A stretch of DNA of 64,000 nt from Cognatishimia coralii (GCF_037478305.1 NZ_JBBGAZ010000003.1:186001-250000), one strand, 5' to 3'. Numbered from the stretch's first letter, positions 33,356 through 42,233 are shown. Notes: generated by a model not told the origin, from the letters alone. Numbers and translations are program-made.

Positions 33356-34450
33356 ATGTTCAAACTAAGACATGTAGCGGCAGGTGCCGCAACATTGGCG
33401 CTTATGGCGACCTCGGCGATGGCGGAAAAGGTTCTGCGCATCCAGTCGGTTTTGCCTAACACTGCAGACGAAGTCTTTATGCTGAACGAATTCGGCAAAG
33501 ACGTTGCTGCTCTGACAGGTGGTTCCCTGACCATCGAAGTACTGCCAGCAGGTGCGGTCGTTGGCCCACGTGACATCATGGACGCGGTTGACGCGGGCCT
33601 GGTCGAAGGTGGCTTTGCATGGACCCACTACTGGGGTGGTAAGCACGTTGCTGCGAACCTCTTTGGTGCGCCTGTTGCGGGTGCCGGCGTCGGCATGGAC
33701 AACATCGCATTCCTGAGCTGGTTCCAGTATGGCGGCGGTAAAGAGCTGTATGATCGTCTGTGGGATGAAATGGGCGTAAACGTCAAAGGCTTCATGCTGC
33801 AGCCAGTTGGCCCAGAAGCACTGGGTTGGTTCCCAGAGCCGATCAAATCCATGGATGACTTCCGTCAGATGCGGTTCCGTGCCCCTCCAGGCATGGTTGG
33901 CGCTGCTTATGCTGACATCGGTGTTCCTGCAGTCGCAATGGGCGGCGGTGACATCCTGCCAGCGCTGGAAAAAGGCACAATCGACGCAGCAGAATGGTGC
34001 TGCCCGAAGCCTGACTCCGTGTTTGGCTTCCAGAAAGTGCTGAAGCACTACTATCTGCAAGGTCTGCACCAGGTTGTTGTGAACGCCGACATGTATGTGA
34101 ACGGCGACTTCTATGACTCCCTGTCTGACGTTGAGAAGAAAGCTCTGGAAGTTGCGGCAAACGCATCTCTGTCCAAGTCCATGTCCTACCGTATTCTTGA
34201 AAACGGTAAGGCTCTGAAAGACCTGACAGACAACCACGGTGTTATCCTTGAGGATACTCCAGCGGATTACTTCACCGAGTATTCTGCAGCAGCAGCGAAA
34301 GCACTGCAGGCTGCAGCGGATGAGAACGACTTCTTCGCAGAAGTTTGGGCATCCCAGCGTGCCTTTGCTGAAGTGGCTGTTCCATTCTGGGCCGGTGCTC
34401 AGACCTCGAACGCAGGTCTTGGCCGTGCCTTCGCGGACACTCTGAAATAA
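33356..34450 (+). CDS. TRAP transporter solute-binding protein (DctP-type)
   Basis: A 364-residue periplasmic receptor. A signal peptide ends at AMA before EKVLRIQ (residue 24). The DctP fold is visible from RIQSVLPNTADEVFMLNEF onward. The conserved arginine that usually salt-bridges a carboxylate or sulfonate is R175 in MRFRAPPGM. AEWCCPKPDSVFG near 225 resembles the branch that includes the 2-oxo-acid receptor TakP. GGAGG sits well before the ATG. A strong hairpin separates it from the permease gene, which would leave more receptor than permease. The ligand is not readable, though anionic is likely. Confidence 0.9.
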   Translation: MFKLRHVAAGAATLALMATSAMAEKVLRIQSVLPNTADEVFMLNEFGKDVAALTGGSLTIEVLPAGAVVGPRDIMDAVDAGLVEGGFAWTHYWGGKHVAANLFGAPVAGAGVGMDNIAFLSWFQYGGGKELYDRLWDEMGVNVKGFMLQPVGPEALGWFPEPIKSMDDFRQMRFRAPPGMVGAAYADIGVPAVAMGGGDILPALEKGTIDAAEWCCPKPDSVFGFQKVLKHYYLQGLHQVVVNADMYVNGDFYDSLSDVEKKALEVAANASLSKSMSYRILENGKALKDLTDNHGVILEDTPADYFTEYSAAAAKALQAAADENDFFAEVWASQRAFAEVAVPFWAGAQTSNAGLGRAFADTLK

Positions 34451-34458
34451 TCACATTG

Positions 34459-34480
34459 GCCGGGCCTTTCGGGGCCCGGC
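34459..34480 (+). terminator. Intercistronic hairpin after the TRAP receptor gene
   Basis: GCCGGGCC and GGCCCGGC pair around TTTCGG and are followed by TGTTCTTTTG. Placed between receptor and permease genes, it should act as a partial terminator or 3' stabiliser that raises receptor output. Confidence 0.75.
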
Positions 34481-34564
34481 TGTTCTTTTGCTCAAAGCGC
34501 CTCTTGGGGGCGTTTTGGCCAAAAGAATGCCGTGGGCAAATCCACGGCTTGGGGAGGGAACCAC

Positions 34565-37033
34565 ATGGCTGACGAACCAAATCCAGAAGATCTGGAAATT
34601 GCTGACGAGCTGATTGCCGAACGACGCGCTGAAGCTCCGGGAGAAACGCCCGAGGACATGTCGGCCTGGCAGCGCCCGATTACGGCGGCCATTGACGTCA
34701 TCAACTATCGCGCTGGTCAGATCATCGCGCTGCTGATGGTGCCGCTGATTGTTGTGGTGGTTTATGAGGTTATTTCCCGGAACTCCTTTGCGATCCTGCA
34801 GGATGCCGGTTTCGAAGACCTTGCCCGTTCTTTGGGTTTAGGGCCAACGCTGTGGGTCTATGACACCAGCCGGATGATTGCGGGCGTGCTCTTTATGGCC
34901 GCCGCGGGCTATGGCCTGATGCGCGGCGTGCACATTCGCGCCGATTTCCTTTACAGGAACTGGTCGAGCAAGACGCAGGCGACAGTGGATGCCTTGCTGT
35001 ACCTCTTGTTCTTCATGCCTTCGATGATTTTCTTCACCATCGTTGCCAGCCAATTCTGGTGGCTTGCCTATTCTACGGGCGAGACCATGGCGATCGACAG
35101 TGCTTGGGGCCCGCTACTGTGGCCGGCACGGACCGCGATGCCGGTCGGTGGCTTCCTCTTGATGCTGCAGGGTATTCCCGAGATTTTCCGAGCCTTCCAT
35201 AAGATGGGCAAAGAGCGCGAGAAGCTGTTTGTCCGCGCCCTACCCGTCTATGTGATTGCACTGGCATGGCTGATCCTCGCAATCTTTGCGCCACAACTGG
35301 TGCCGGGTGGCGAATGGTTCACGGATCTGATGAGTGCACGTCCTGAACTCGATAAACCGACCATCGGTCTGATCATGCTCTTCGCGATGCTCTTCGTGAT
35401 CTTCATCGGCTTCCCGATTTCCTTCACGCTGATCTTCTTGGCCTTTGTTTTCGGCATCTGGGGCGCGAACTTTAAGCTCACCACCCTGCTGATGACGCTG
35501 AACACCAACTCCACCATGCTGAATGACCAGCTGATGGCGGTGCCGCTGTTCGTCCTCATGGGGATCGTCATGGAGGCTGCTGGCCTGATGGAGCGGCTCT
35601 TTGCCTCGATCCAGATGATCATGGCGCGGGTACGCGGTGCCTTGTTCATTGCGGTTCTGATCGTTTCGACGATCTTTGCGGCGGCCACTGGTATTGTGGG
35701 CGCGTCGGTGACGCTCTTGGGCATCATGGCGGGCGCAACGATGAGCCGGTCTGGCTATAACGTTCAGCTTGCCGCCGGTACGATCACAGCCGGTGGTACG
35801 CTTGGCATTCTGATCCCACCGTCGATCATGCTGATCGTTATGGGGCCCGTGCTTGAGGTCTCGACGCTCGACCTGTTCCGGGGTGCGTTCATTCCGGGCG
35901 CGTTGTTGGCGTCGCTCTATCTGCTCTACACATTGGGGCGCTGCTGGTTGAACCCTGAACTCGGCCCGATTTTGGCCGACGAAGACCAACCAGAGACGTC
36001 AAAGTTCTATGGCGCAGAAGTTGCCCTGATCTGTCTGGGTGTTCTGACTGTTTGCCGCGTCTTTGGTCTGAGCCTTGGTGGCGCCTTTGCTGGCACCGTG
36101 CCCTTCGCAGGCTTGATCGTTCTGGCGATTGTGCTGGCAGTCGCTTACGCAGCCTACCGTCGCCTGAACGTGCTACGCATCGTCGTGCCAATCGCGGTCA
36201 TCTTCCATCTCTATATGATCACCGCGAATATGGCGGGCGGCGAACTGCCGATCTGGTCCACGATCTTCGGAGCCTTCACCGTGCTCCTGGCGATCTTGGG
36301 GCGTCCGATCTACAGCCGCGAAGCCGATGAGTCCTTCTACTTCTCGGATCTTTGGGATGAGTTCTTTGCAGGCCTTATGCCACCCACCATCCTGATCTCC
36401 TTTGCTTTGGGTTCGATCCTCTTGGGCCTCGCAACCCCTGCAGAAGCGGCGGCGATGGGCGCGTTCGGTGCGATCCTTCTGTCGATTGGCTATCGCAAGT
36501 TCACGATCCCAAGCTTCTTTGATAGCCTGATCAAAGCGCTCGAGATCACGGTTCTGATCATGTTCCTTGTGGCCGCGTCCAACTTCTTTGGCGCGCAGTT
36601 CTCGGCTCTTGGAACACCTAAGATGATGACAGAACTCCTGCTGGGTCTGGATATGTCACCCTATCTGATCCTGATCCTCGTGATGGCGCTGATCTTCCTT
36701 CTGGGTTGGCCGCTGGAGTGGGTGCCGATCGTTCTGATCGTTGTCCCGATCCTGTTGCCTACCGTTGAGGCGCTCGATGTCTATGGACTGGATCGCTATG
36801 ACATGATGGTCTGGTTCGGGATCCTGGTTGCGGTGAACTTGCAAACCGCCTGGCTTTCGCCGCCCGTGGCCCTCTCGGCCTACTTCCTGAAGGGCGTTGT
36901 GCCGAACTGGGATCTTAAGGACATCTATCTGGGCATGATGCAGTTCATGTTGGTGCAGCTCTTTGGTCTGATCCTGCTGTTCCTCTTCCCGCAGCTCGTG
37001 CTCTGGCTCCCAGAAGTCATGTCGGGGAATTAA
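34565..37033 (+). CDS. Fused TRAP transporter permease (DctQ-DctM)
   Basis: An 822-residue inner-membrane protein. A charged 40-residue N-terminus leads to a DctQ-like part with four helices (about 45-220, including GVHIRADFLYRNW). From about 255 comes a DctM-like part with MLFAMLFVIFIGFPISFTLIF, GATMSRSGYN and GTLGILIPPSIMLIVMGP. The DctM part is interrupted near 465-590 by an extra block with several helices before the closing FALGSILLGLATPAEAAAMGA region. The Na+-coupled antiporter core otherwise looks intact. The ATG at 34565 follows GGAGGG. Downstream, the DUF475 gene starts three bases after the stop. Confidence 0.9.
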   Translation: MADEPNPEDLEIADELIAERRAEAPGETPEDMSAWQRPITAAIDVINYRAGQIIALLMVPLIVVVVYEVISRNSFAILQDAGFEDLARSLGLGPTLWVYDTSRMIAGVLFMAAAGYGLMRGVHIRADFLYRNWSSKTQATVDALLYLLFFMPSMIFFTIVASQFWWLAYSTGETMAIDSAWGPLLWPARTAMPVGGFLLMLQGIPEIFRAFHKMGKEREKLFVRALPVYVIALAWLILAIFAPQLVPGGEWFTDLMSARPELDKPTIGLIMLFAMLFVIFIGFPISFTLIFLAFVFGIWGANFKLTTLLMTLNTNSTMLNDQLMAVPLFVLMGIVMEAAGLMERLFASIQMIMARVRGALFIAVLIVSTIFAAATGIVGASVTLLGIMAGATMSRSGYNVQLAAGTITAGGTLGILIPPSIMLIVMGPVLEVSTLDLFRGAFIPGALLASLYLLYTLGRCWLNPELGPILADEDQPETSKFYGAEVALICLGVLTVCRVFGLSLGGAFAGTVPFAGLIVLAIVLAVAYAAYRRLNVLRIVVPIAVIFHLYMITANMAGGELPIWSTIFGAFTVLLAILGRPIYSREADESFYFSDLWDEFFAGLMPPTILISFALGSILLGLATPAEAAAMGAFGAILLSIGYRKFTIPSFFDSLIKALEITVLIMFLVAASNFFGAQFSALGTPKMMTELLLGLDMSPYLILILVMALIFLLGWPLEWVPIVLIVVPILLPTVEALDVYGLDRYDMMVWFGILVAVNLQTAWLSPPVALSAYFLKGVVPNWDLKDIYLGMMQFMLVQLFGLILLFLFPQLVLWLPEVMSGN

Positions 37034-37036
37034 GAC

Positions 37037-38083
37037 ATGAGCGCACAACGCAGCACTGTGTCCTACCTCAAATGGCCGCTCATCGTGACGGTGATCGGTC
37101 TGGGGCTCTCTGGGTGGCTCGGTTTTGCCACCGAGGGAGACATGCGGGGCATCATGTCCTTCCTCTTTGTGGGGGCGGTTCTGGCGGCACTGGAGATCGC
37201 GTTGTCGTTTGACAATGCGATCGTCAATGCCAACAAGCTCGAAGAGATGACGCCAGTCTGGCAAAGACGGTTTCTGACCTGGGGGATTTTGATTGCGGTC
37301 TTTGGTATGCGGATCGTCTTTCCGCTGGCAATTGTCGCAATCTTTGCCTGGATCAATCCTTTTGCGGCTATGCACCTCGCGCTCGCGGATCCGGATGAAT
37401 ATTCGCGGATCATTGGCAAAGCCCATGGGCCGATCTCTGCCTTTGGCGGCACCTTCCTGATGATGGTGGCGCTCAAGTTCTTCATTGATGAAGACAAGTC
37501 GGTGGATTGGGTCAAAAGCGTCGAACGCCAACTGCGCAAATGGGGCTCGATCAGAGGGTTTGAGATCGCCTTGGTTTTGGTGATCGTTCTGGTCATCGCG
37601 CAATACCTGCCGGACTATAAAATTGCGCCCTTCCTGACCTCTGCGGTCATGGGCCTGTTGGTGTTTACTCTGGTCGACGGTCTGGGCACCTACCTCGACA
37701 ATATCGCGGGCAAGACCGCAGAGATCGGGGCCAAAGGCGGGCTGGGCGCTTTCCTTTATCTCGAGGTCTTGGACGCAAGCTTCTCGTTTGACGGGGTCAT
37801 CGGGGCCTTTGCTCTGACCGCCAATATCCTCTTGATCGCCATCGGTCTGGGCATTGGCGCGATGTATGTTCGCTCTATGACCATCATGCTGGTGGAACGC
37901 GGCACGCTGGCCGAGTTCCGGTATCTCGAGCACGGCGCCTTCTATTCCATCTTTGCACTGTCGATTGTGATGTTCCTGCAATCGCTGACCCATGTGCATG
38001 AACTCATCACCGGAGGCGTCGGCATCGGCCTGATCGGCTTGGCCTTTTACGCCTCTATTATTCACAACAAACGGGAAGCCTAA
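37037..38083 (+). CDS. DUF475/TerC-like integral membrane protein
   Basis: A 348-residue protein with eight or nine membrane helices. Two family repeats are evident: LEIALSFDNAIVNANKL near residue 55 and LEVLDASFSFDGVIGAFA near 240. Each carries the acidic 'E-x3-S-F-D-N/G' motif inside a helix. These residues are shared with TerC proteins, which are linked to manganese export or metal homeostasis. Its close coupling to a TRAP permease gene (3-base gap) is unusual, and its role here is not evident. Ion balance during solute uptake is a guess. Confidence 0.8.
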   Translation: MSAQRSTVSYLKWPLIVTVIGLGLSGWLGFATEGDMRGIMSFLFVGAVLAALEIALSFDNAIVNANKLEEMTPVWQRRFLTWGILIAVFGMRIVFPLAIVAIFAWINPFAAMHLALADPDEYSRIIGKAHGPISAFGGTFLMMVALKFFIDEDKSVDWVKSVERQLRKWGSIRGFEIALVLVIVLVIAQYLPDYKIAPFLTSAVMGLLVFTLVDGLGTYLDNIAGKTAEIGAKGGLGAFLYLEVLDASFSFDGVIGAFALTANILLIAIGLGIGAMYVRSMTIMLVERGTLAEFRYLEHGAFYSIFALSIVMFLQSLTHVHELITGGVGIGLIGLAFYASIIHNKREA

Positions 38084-38109
38084 GCTTTCGCCAAGAAAAG
38101 GACGGGCCT

Positions 38110-39417
38110 ATGGCACGAAACTATCTGAAAAAGGCCGCTCTGACCTCGCGTTCTGACGCAGGCGAGACGACGGCCATCGTTGCAGGCATCCTTGCGGACA
38201 TCGAAGAACGCGGCGAAGAAGCTGCGCTGGAGTACGCAAAGAAGTTCGACAAATACGATGGCAATGTGCAGCTGACGCCCGAGGAAATCGAGGCCGCAAG
38301 TGCGCTTGTGCCTGAGAAGCTGAAAGAAGATATCCTCTTTGCCCGCGACAACATCCGCCGTTTTGCCGAAGTGCAAAAGGGCACGGTGTCTGACGTAGAG
38401 TACGAGGTGAACCCAGGCTTCATAGCTGGTCAAAAGGCGATTCCAGTGGCAGCGGCAGGCTGTTACGTGCCTGCAGGTCGCTATCGTCACATCGCCAGTG
38501 CCATCATGACTGTGACCACAGCCAAAGTGGCGGGCTGCGAGCACATTACCGTATGTTCTGCCCCTCAACCCGGTGTCGGACTCTATCCCGCGATTGTCTA
38601 TGCTGCCCATGTCTGTGGCGCGGATAAAATCATGGCTATCGGAGGCGTTCAGGGCGTGGCCTCTATGGCCTTCGGTCTCTTTGGACAGCCCACAGCCAAT
38701 ATCATCGTCGGGCCCGGCAATCAGTTTGTAGCAGAGGCCAAACGCACACTCTATGGTCGCGTTGGCATCGACATGATCGCAGGGCCTACGGACAGCCTTA
38801 TTCTTGCGGACAAAGACGCAGACCCTCATATCGTCGCGACCGATTTGGTCAGTCAGGCAGAGCATGGCTATAACTCTCCGGTTTGGCTGGTCACCGACCA
38901 TCAGCCCCTGGCCGAAGACGTCTTGGCCCGGGTGCCTGACCTGATTGCCAAACTGCCAGAACTAAACCGCGAAAACGCTGAAGCTGCGTGGCGCGACTAC
39001 GCAGAAGTCATCGTGTGTGACGACCGCGAAGAAATGGCCGCCACCTCTGACGATTATGCGCCAGAGCACCTCACCGTGCAGGCCGCGGACCTGGATTGGT
39101 GGCTAGAGCGGCTGAGCTGCTATGGGTCTTTGTTCTTGGGCGAAGAAACCACCGTATCCTACGGTGACAAAGCGGCTGGCACGAACCACGTGCTGCCAAC
39201 TTCAGGTGCGGCCAGCTATACGGGTGGCCTAAGCGTGCACAAATTCATGAAGATCGTCACCTGGCAACGCGCTACCCGCGAAGGTGCCAAGCAAGTCGCC
39301 CAAGCCACAGCGAGAATTTCACGGCTGGAAGGCATGGAGGGCCATGCCTTGGCCGCAGACGTGCGACTGGCGAAATACTTCCCAACCGAGAACTTTGATC
39401 TTAGCGCTGAGGGCTAA
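38110..39417 (+). CDS. HisD-family dehydrogenase, HpsN-like (sulfopropanediol dehydrogenase?)
   Basis: A 435-residue histidinol-dehydrogenase homologue that is not the biosynthetic HisD, since that enzyme is encoded at 46383. It keeps the zinc and catalytic sites: Gln and His in SQAEHG, EH in APEHLTV, Asp in YGDKAAGTNHVLP and His in MEGHALAAD. It differs strongly in the substrate-facing segments. Its start ARNYLKKA and its setting in a TRAP operon match HpsN, which oxidises 2,3-dihydroxypropane-1-sulfonate to sulfolactate with NAD+. HpsO, HpsP and sulfolactate lyases are absent here, so another polyol or amino-alcohol remains possible. AAGGAC precedes the ATG. Confidence 0.7.
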   Translation: MARNYLKKAALTSRSDAGETTAIVAGILADIEERGEEAALEYAKKFDKYDGNVQLTPEEIEAASALVPEKLKEDILFARDNIRRFAEVQKGTVSDVEYEVNPGFIAGQKAIPVAAAGCYVPAGRYRHIASAIMTVTTAKVAGCEHITVCSAPQPGVGLYPAIVYAAHVCGADKIMAIGGVQGVASMAFGLFGQPTANIIVGPGNQFVAEAKRTLYGRVGIDMIAGPTDSLILADKDADPHIVATDLVSQAEHGYNSPVWLVTDHQPLAEDVLARVPDLIAKLPELNRENAEAAWRDYAEVIVCDDREEMAATSDDYAPEHLTVQAADLDWWLERLSCYGSLFLGEETTVSYGDKAAGTNHVLPTSGAASYTGGLSVHKFMKIVTWQRATREGAKQVAQATARISRLEGMEGHALAADVRLAKYFPTENFDLSAEG

Positions 39418-39457
39418 GCCAGCGGAGTTTTCGTTCATCAAATAGAAAGGGCAACGG

Positions 39458-39868
39458 ATGTATAAAAAGATACTCGTACCTTTGGCACTGGACCACGGCA
39501 TTTCCCCACAAACTTTGGGAGCCGCTCAAGCGTTGTTGTCGGAGGGCGGTGAAATTACGGCCCTTCATGTCTATGAAATCCCGCGCGGCACCGTCAGCAC
39601 CTATTTGCGCGAGGACGCAATTGAATATGGTCTCGATGCCGCTGAGAAGTTGTTGAAACAAAAAACACAGGATCTGGAGGGCGTGAAGGCAGAAGTCATA
39701 AACGGCCACGCCTATCGTTCGATCATCGAGTATGCCGATAGCGGGCAGTTTGATTGTATCGTGATCGGATCCCACAAACCGGGCGTGAGTGATTTCCTCA
39801 TGGGTTCTACAGCAGCAAAAGTTGTGCGCCACGCAGCCTGTGCTGTGCATGTTCACCGCATGCGGTAG
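39458..39868 (+). CDS. Universal stress protein (UspA family)
   Basis: A 136-residue cytosolic protein. YKKILVPLALDHG opens the alpha/beta fold. The ATP-binding motif is complete near the end: VIGSHKPGVSDFLMGSTAAKVVRHA fits G-2x-G-9x-G-(S/T). Usp proteins are often encoded beside TRAP transporters and can modulate uptake (for example TeaD with TeaABC). That fits its place as last gene of the cluster, 40 bases after the HpsN-like gene. AAAGGGC precedes the ATG. Confidence 0.88.
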   Translation: MYKKILVPLALDHGISPQTLGAAQALLSEGGEITALHVYEIPRGTVSTYLREDAIEYGLDAAEKLLKQKTQDLEGVKAEVINGHAYRSIIEYADSGQFDCIVIGSHKPGVSDFLMGSTAAKVVRHAACAVHVHRMR

Positions 39869-39983
39869 GATCGGCCAAAGACATTTGCTAAGCTTAATTC
39901 GACCCTAGCTTTGGGCCGCCATTGCTTTGGTGCATGCGGCATACCACTTGGGTGTCGATCAATGACTTTCGTTTATTTGGAAA

Positions 39984-40058
39984 TGGTGCCCGGGGGCGGA
40001 ATCGAACCACCGACACGAGGATTTTCAATCCACTGCTCTACCCCTGAGCTACCCGGGC
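39984..40058 (-). tRNA. tRNA-Phe (GAA)
   Basis: Read leftward from 40058, the acceptor arm GCCCGGG pairs with CCCGGGC, followed by A73 and an encoded CCA at 39986-39984. The D-arm is GCTC-AGGGGTA-GAGC. The anticodon stem GGAT/ATCC encloses the loop TTGAAAA, anticodon GAA. The T-arm GGTGG-TTCGATT-CCGCC is regular. Length is 75 bases with no intron. It follows yacG, a common order in Rhodobacteraceae. Confidence 0.97.
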
Positions 40059-40135
40059 ACGGGTGAACATCTCTGTTCGGGTTTCGGCGTTCTATGACAG
40101 GGGGCGGGGGCTGTCCAGAGGCTAATTTAAAAAAA

Positions 40136-40318
40136 TTAGTGCAAGCGATCTGAGGGGTTAGATTGTGCCTCGGCATCTTCGGAAAACGGGTCCTCCTCGC
40201 GGGCTGGCACGGCATAGTCTTCATTCAGCCATTTGGCCAAGTCGATGTCCGCACAGCGCTTGGAGCAAAAGGGGCGATAGGGTTTTTCCGTGGGCTTTTG
40301 GCAGATTGGGCAAGTCAT
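40136..40318 (-). CDS. yacG: DNA gyrase inhibitor YacG (zinc protein)
   Basis: A 60-residue protein with four zinc-binding cysteines: C3 and C6 (CPIC), C18 and C22 (CSKRC). The conserved RPFCSKRCADIDLAKWLNEDY block and an acidic tail follow. E. coli YacG binds GyrB and inhibits gyrase. Its start overlaps the RNase E/G stop by four bases, so it is coupled to that gene. A small AT palindrome (40122-40139) overlaps its 3' end and may end the transcript. Confidence 0.93.
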   Translation of the reverse strand: MTCPICQKPTEKPYRPFCSKRCADIDLAKWLNEDYAVPAREEDPFSEDAEAQSNPSDRLH

Positions 40319-41337
40319 GCGAGCAACTCCGCAAGCGGGAGGCGTTCGCGTTTGCGTTGCAGTTCGAAATGCCCCAAAGGTGTCCAGCCAGCGAGAATGG
40401 TTTCGATCTGATCGGCTTTGAAAGCCGCACGGAGCGAGGTTTCAAAGGCGCGACGGTCCTTTTTGGGCATAGGGGCGAGGTCGAGTGTGATCTGGCCGCC
40501 TAACCCGCGCAGGCGGAGTTGGCGTGGAAGGTCTTTGGCAGCGGCAATATTGGCCCTGAGGGTCGCCGCAGGCGACGTATCGGTGCCGGTGTTGACGTCG
40601 ACGGCCACAAGGGCGCGGGTCGGTTCCACAAACATGAAAGCGCCATTGCCGAGAGGGACGCGCGGGGATTGCAGATCTTCGAGTGCGTCGAGCACACCCA
40701 GAGCATCAAAGGACCCCTCTTCAGTCACGACATCTGCGGGTTCGGTCCATTCCCGCCACGCGGTGACATGTGGGCCGTCGCCGTCTGTGAGCTTTTCGGC
40801 AGGGCCTTCGGCATCGGCCAGAACATTGCGCGCCATGACTTGCATTTCGGCGATATCCTCAGCGATCGCGTCGCTCTCTTCCTCGGTGCAACTGGAACGC
40901 AGGATCAGGCCTTGGGCGTCATCCTCCAGCACGCTATGGGCGATGCCCTTGAGCGTGTCACGTAGGTCATCGTCGCGAATAGAACGGCTGACATTCACCC
41001 CCGGAGCCCCAGGCGTGACAATCGCATAGCGACTTTTGAACAAGAGCTTTTGGGTCACCGGAATGGCTTTGCCGTCCTCGGCATAACCTGTGACCTGCAC
41101 AAGCAGGCTCTGGCCTTGCGAGAGGCCTTTGACCTGACGCAGGAAGACATTGCCATCGGGCGTTTTCAAGAACATTCCGCCCTGCCCTTTCACGGGGCGG
41201 TCGGCCACCGCTCGATAGATCGTACCGGGGCGCGGGGCGTCTCCGTCGATCAGGAAATCATGCAGCTTGCCATTGACCATGAGGGCGGCGGCTTCGCGCC
41301 CGTCGAGGTGGTCAAGGATGATCTGACGGCCCTTCAT
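40315..41337 (-). CDS. Short RNase E/G-family ribonuclease
   Basis: A 340-residue member of the RNase E/G family. The DNase I-like catalytic part carries the two metal-binding aspartates in VAVDVNTGTD and ITLDLAPM, and an S1-like region precedes it. It is well short of RNase G (about 490 residues) and lacks the zinc-link and small domain that build tetramers. Short forms like this sit between maf and yacG in many Rhodobacterales. It overlaps both neighbours by four bases. Whether it acts on rRNA ends as RNase G does is not known. Confidence 0.85.
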   Translation of the reverse strand: MKGRQIILDHLDGREAAALMVNGKLHDFLIDGDAPRPGTIYRAVADRPVKGQGGMFLKTPDGNVFLRQVKGLSQGQSLLVQVTGYAEDGKAIPVTQKLLFKSRYAIVTPGAPGVNVSRSIRDDDLRDTLKGIAHSVLEDDAQGLILRSSCTEEESDAIAEDIAEMQVMARNVLADAEGPAEKLTDGDGPHVTAWREWTEPADVVTEEGSFDALGVLDALEDLQSPRVPLGNGAFMFVEPTRALVAVDVNTGTDTSPAATLRANIAAAKDLPRQLRLRGLGGQITLDLAPMPKKDRRAFETSLRAAFKADQIETILAGWTPLGHFELQRKRERLPLAELLA

Positions 41338-41912
41338 GGCGTGTCCTTATAAAGTGGGTAACCCGCCGCCTGCAAAAGCGCTGCGGTTTCGGCCAAAGGC
41401 AGACCGACGATGCCGGTAAAGGATCCGGAAATCCATGGAATGAAAGCCCCTGCTGGACCCTGAATCGCATAGCCTCCGGCTTTGCCCTGCCAGTCGCCTG
41501 AGGCGAGATAGGCGTTGAGCTCATCGTCGGAGAGGCGCTTCATTTTGGCCTCGCTCACAACATCGCGCTGCCAGACATCCGAGCCCTTACGCACCACAAC
41601 AGAGGTGATGATCCTATGGCGACGCCCGCCAAGCGAGATCAGAAATTCCGCAGCTTGGCCTGCATCCTCGGGTTTGCCCAGAATGCGACGCCCCAACGCG
41701 ACTGTTGTATCCGCACAAAGCACGATGTCACCGTCGCCCGCCTCTGTGGCAAGCGCTTTCTCGCGCGCAATCCGACTGCAATAGGGTTTGGGAAGCTCGC
41801 CCTTAAAAGGCGTTTCATCAATATCGGGCGGCCGAATGTCGTCCGGCGTCACCCCGATCTGCGCCAGCAATTCACGGCGGCGCGGGCTGCCGGATCCGAG
41901 GATCAAACGCAT
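41334..41912 (-). CDS. maf: Maf-family nucleotide pyrophosphatase
   Basis: A 192-residue Maf protein that hydrolyses non-canonical or surplus nucleoside triphosphates to monophosphates. The opening MRLILGSGSPRRRELLAQIG is the family signature with the phosphate-binding SxSPRR. VLCADTTVALGRRILGKP holds the catalytic aspartate. The GDWQGKAGGYAIQGPAGAF segment closes the site. It lies 24 bases downstream of infA and overlaps the RNase gene by four bases. Confidence 0.92.
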   Translation of the reverse strand: MRLILGSGSPRRRELLAQIGVTPDDIRPPDIDETPFKGELPKPYCSRIAREKALATEAGDGDIVLCADTTVALGRRILGKPEDAGQAAEFLISLGGRRHRIITSVVVRKGSDVWQRDVVSEAKMKRLSDDELNAYLASGDWQGKAGGYAIQGPAGAFIPWISGSFTGIVGLPLAETAALLQAAGYPLYKDTP

Positions 41913-41936
41913 ACCACGGACTCCAGCAAGTTTGGC

Positions 41937-42155
41937 TTATTTAAAGCGATAGTTGATCCGGCCCTTGGTCAGATCATAGGGGGTCATTTCCACCTGAACT
42001 TTGTCGCCCGCAAGAACACGGATGCGGTTCTTGCGCATTTTGCCTGCCGTATGTGCGATGATCTCATGGCCGTTTTCCAGCTCGACCCGAAACGTCGCAT
42101 TTGGCAGGAGTTCCTTTACGACACCGGGAAATTCGAGCAATTCTTCCTTGGCCAT
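41937..42155 (-). CDS. infA: Translation initiation factor IF-1
   Basis: A 72-residue OB-fold factor that binds the ribosomal A site during initiation. The sequence MAKEELLEFPGVVKELLPN (start) and HTAGKMRKNRIRVLAGDKV are the standard IF-1 blocks. The ATG at 42155 follows GGAG, and an upstream in-frame ATG is too far from any ribosome site. In related genomes the phosphatase and UPF0262 genes usually sit directly upstream. Here three extra genes intervene. Confidence 0.97.
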   Translation of the reverse strand: MAKEELLEFPGVVKELLPNATFRVELENGHEIIAHTAGKMRKNRIRVLAGDKVQVEMTPYDLTKGRINYRFK

Positions 42156-42233
42156 GGTCTCTCCATTGATAAACACCCACCATGCGTGGGCGGCCCCTAA
42201 ATGGGCGCAAATTTACATGTTTACAAGGGGAAT

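Noticed and set aside
36656..38065. 469-codon - strand frame
   Set aside because: Antisense to the TRAP permease end and the DUF475 gene; a His/Asp/Gln-rich low-complexity product typical of the reverse of membrane-protein codons.
40122..40139. AT palindrome as a terminator of yacG
   Set aside because: CTAATTT/AAATTAG overlaps the stop codon and is too weak and AT-rich to call on its own.
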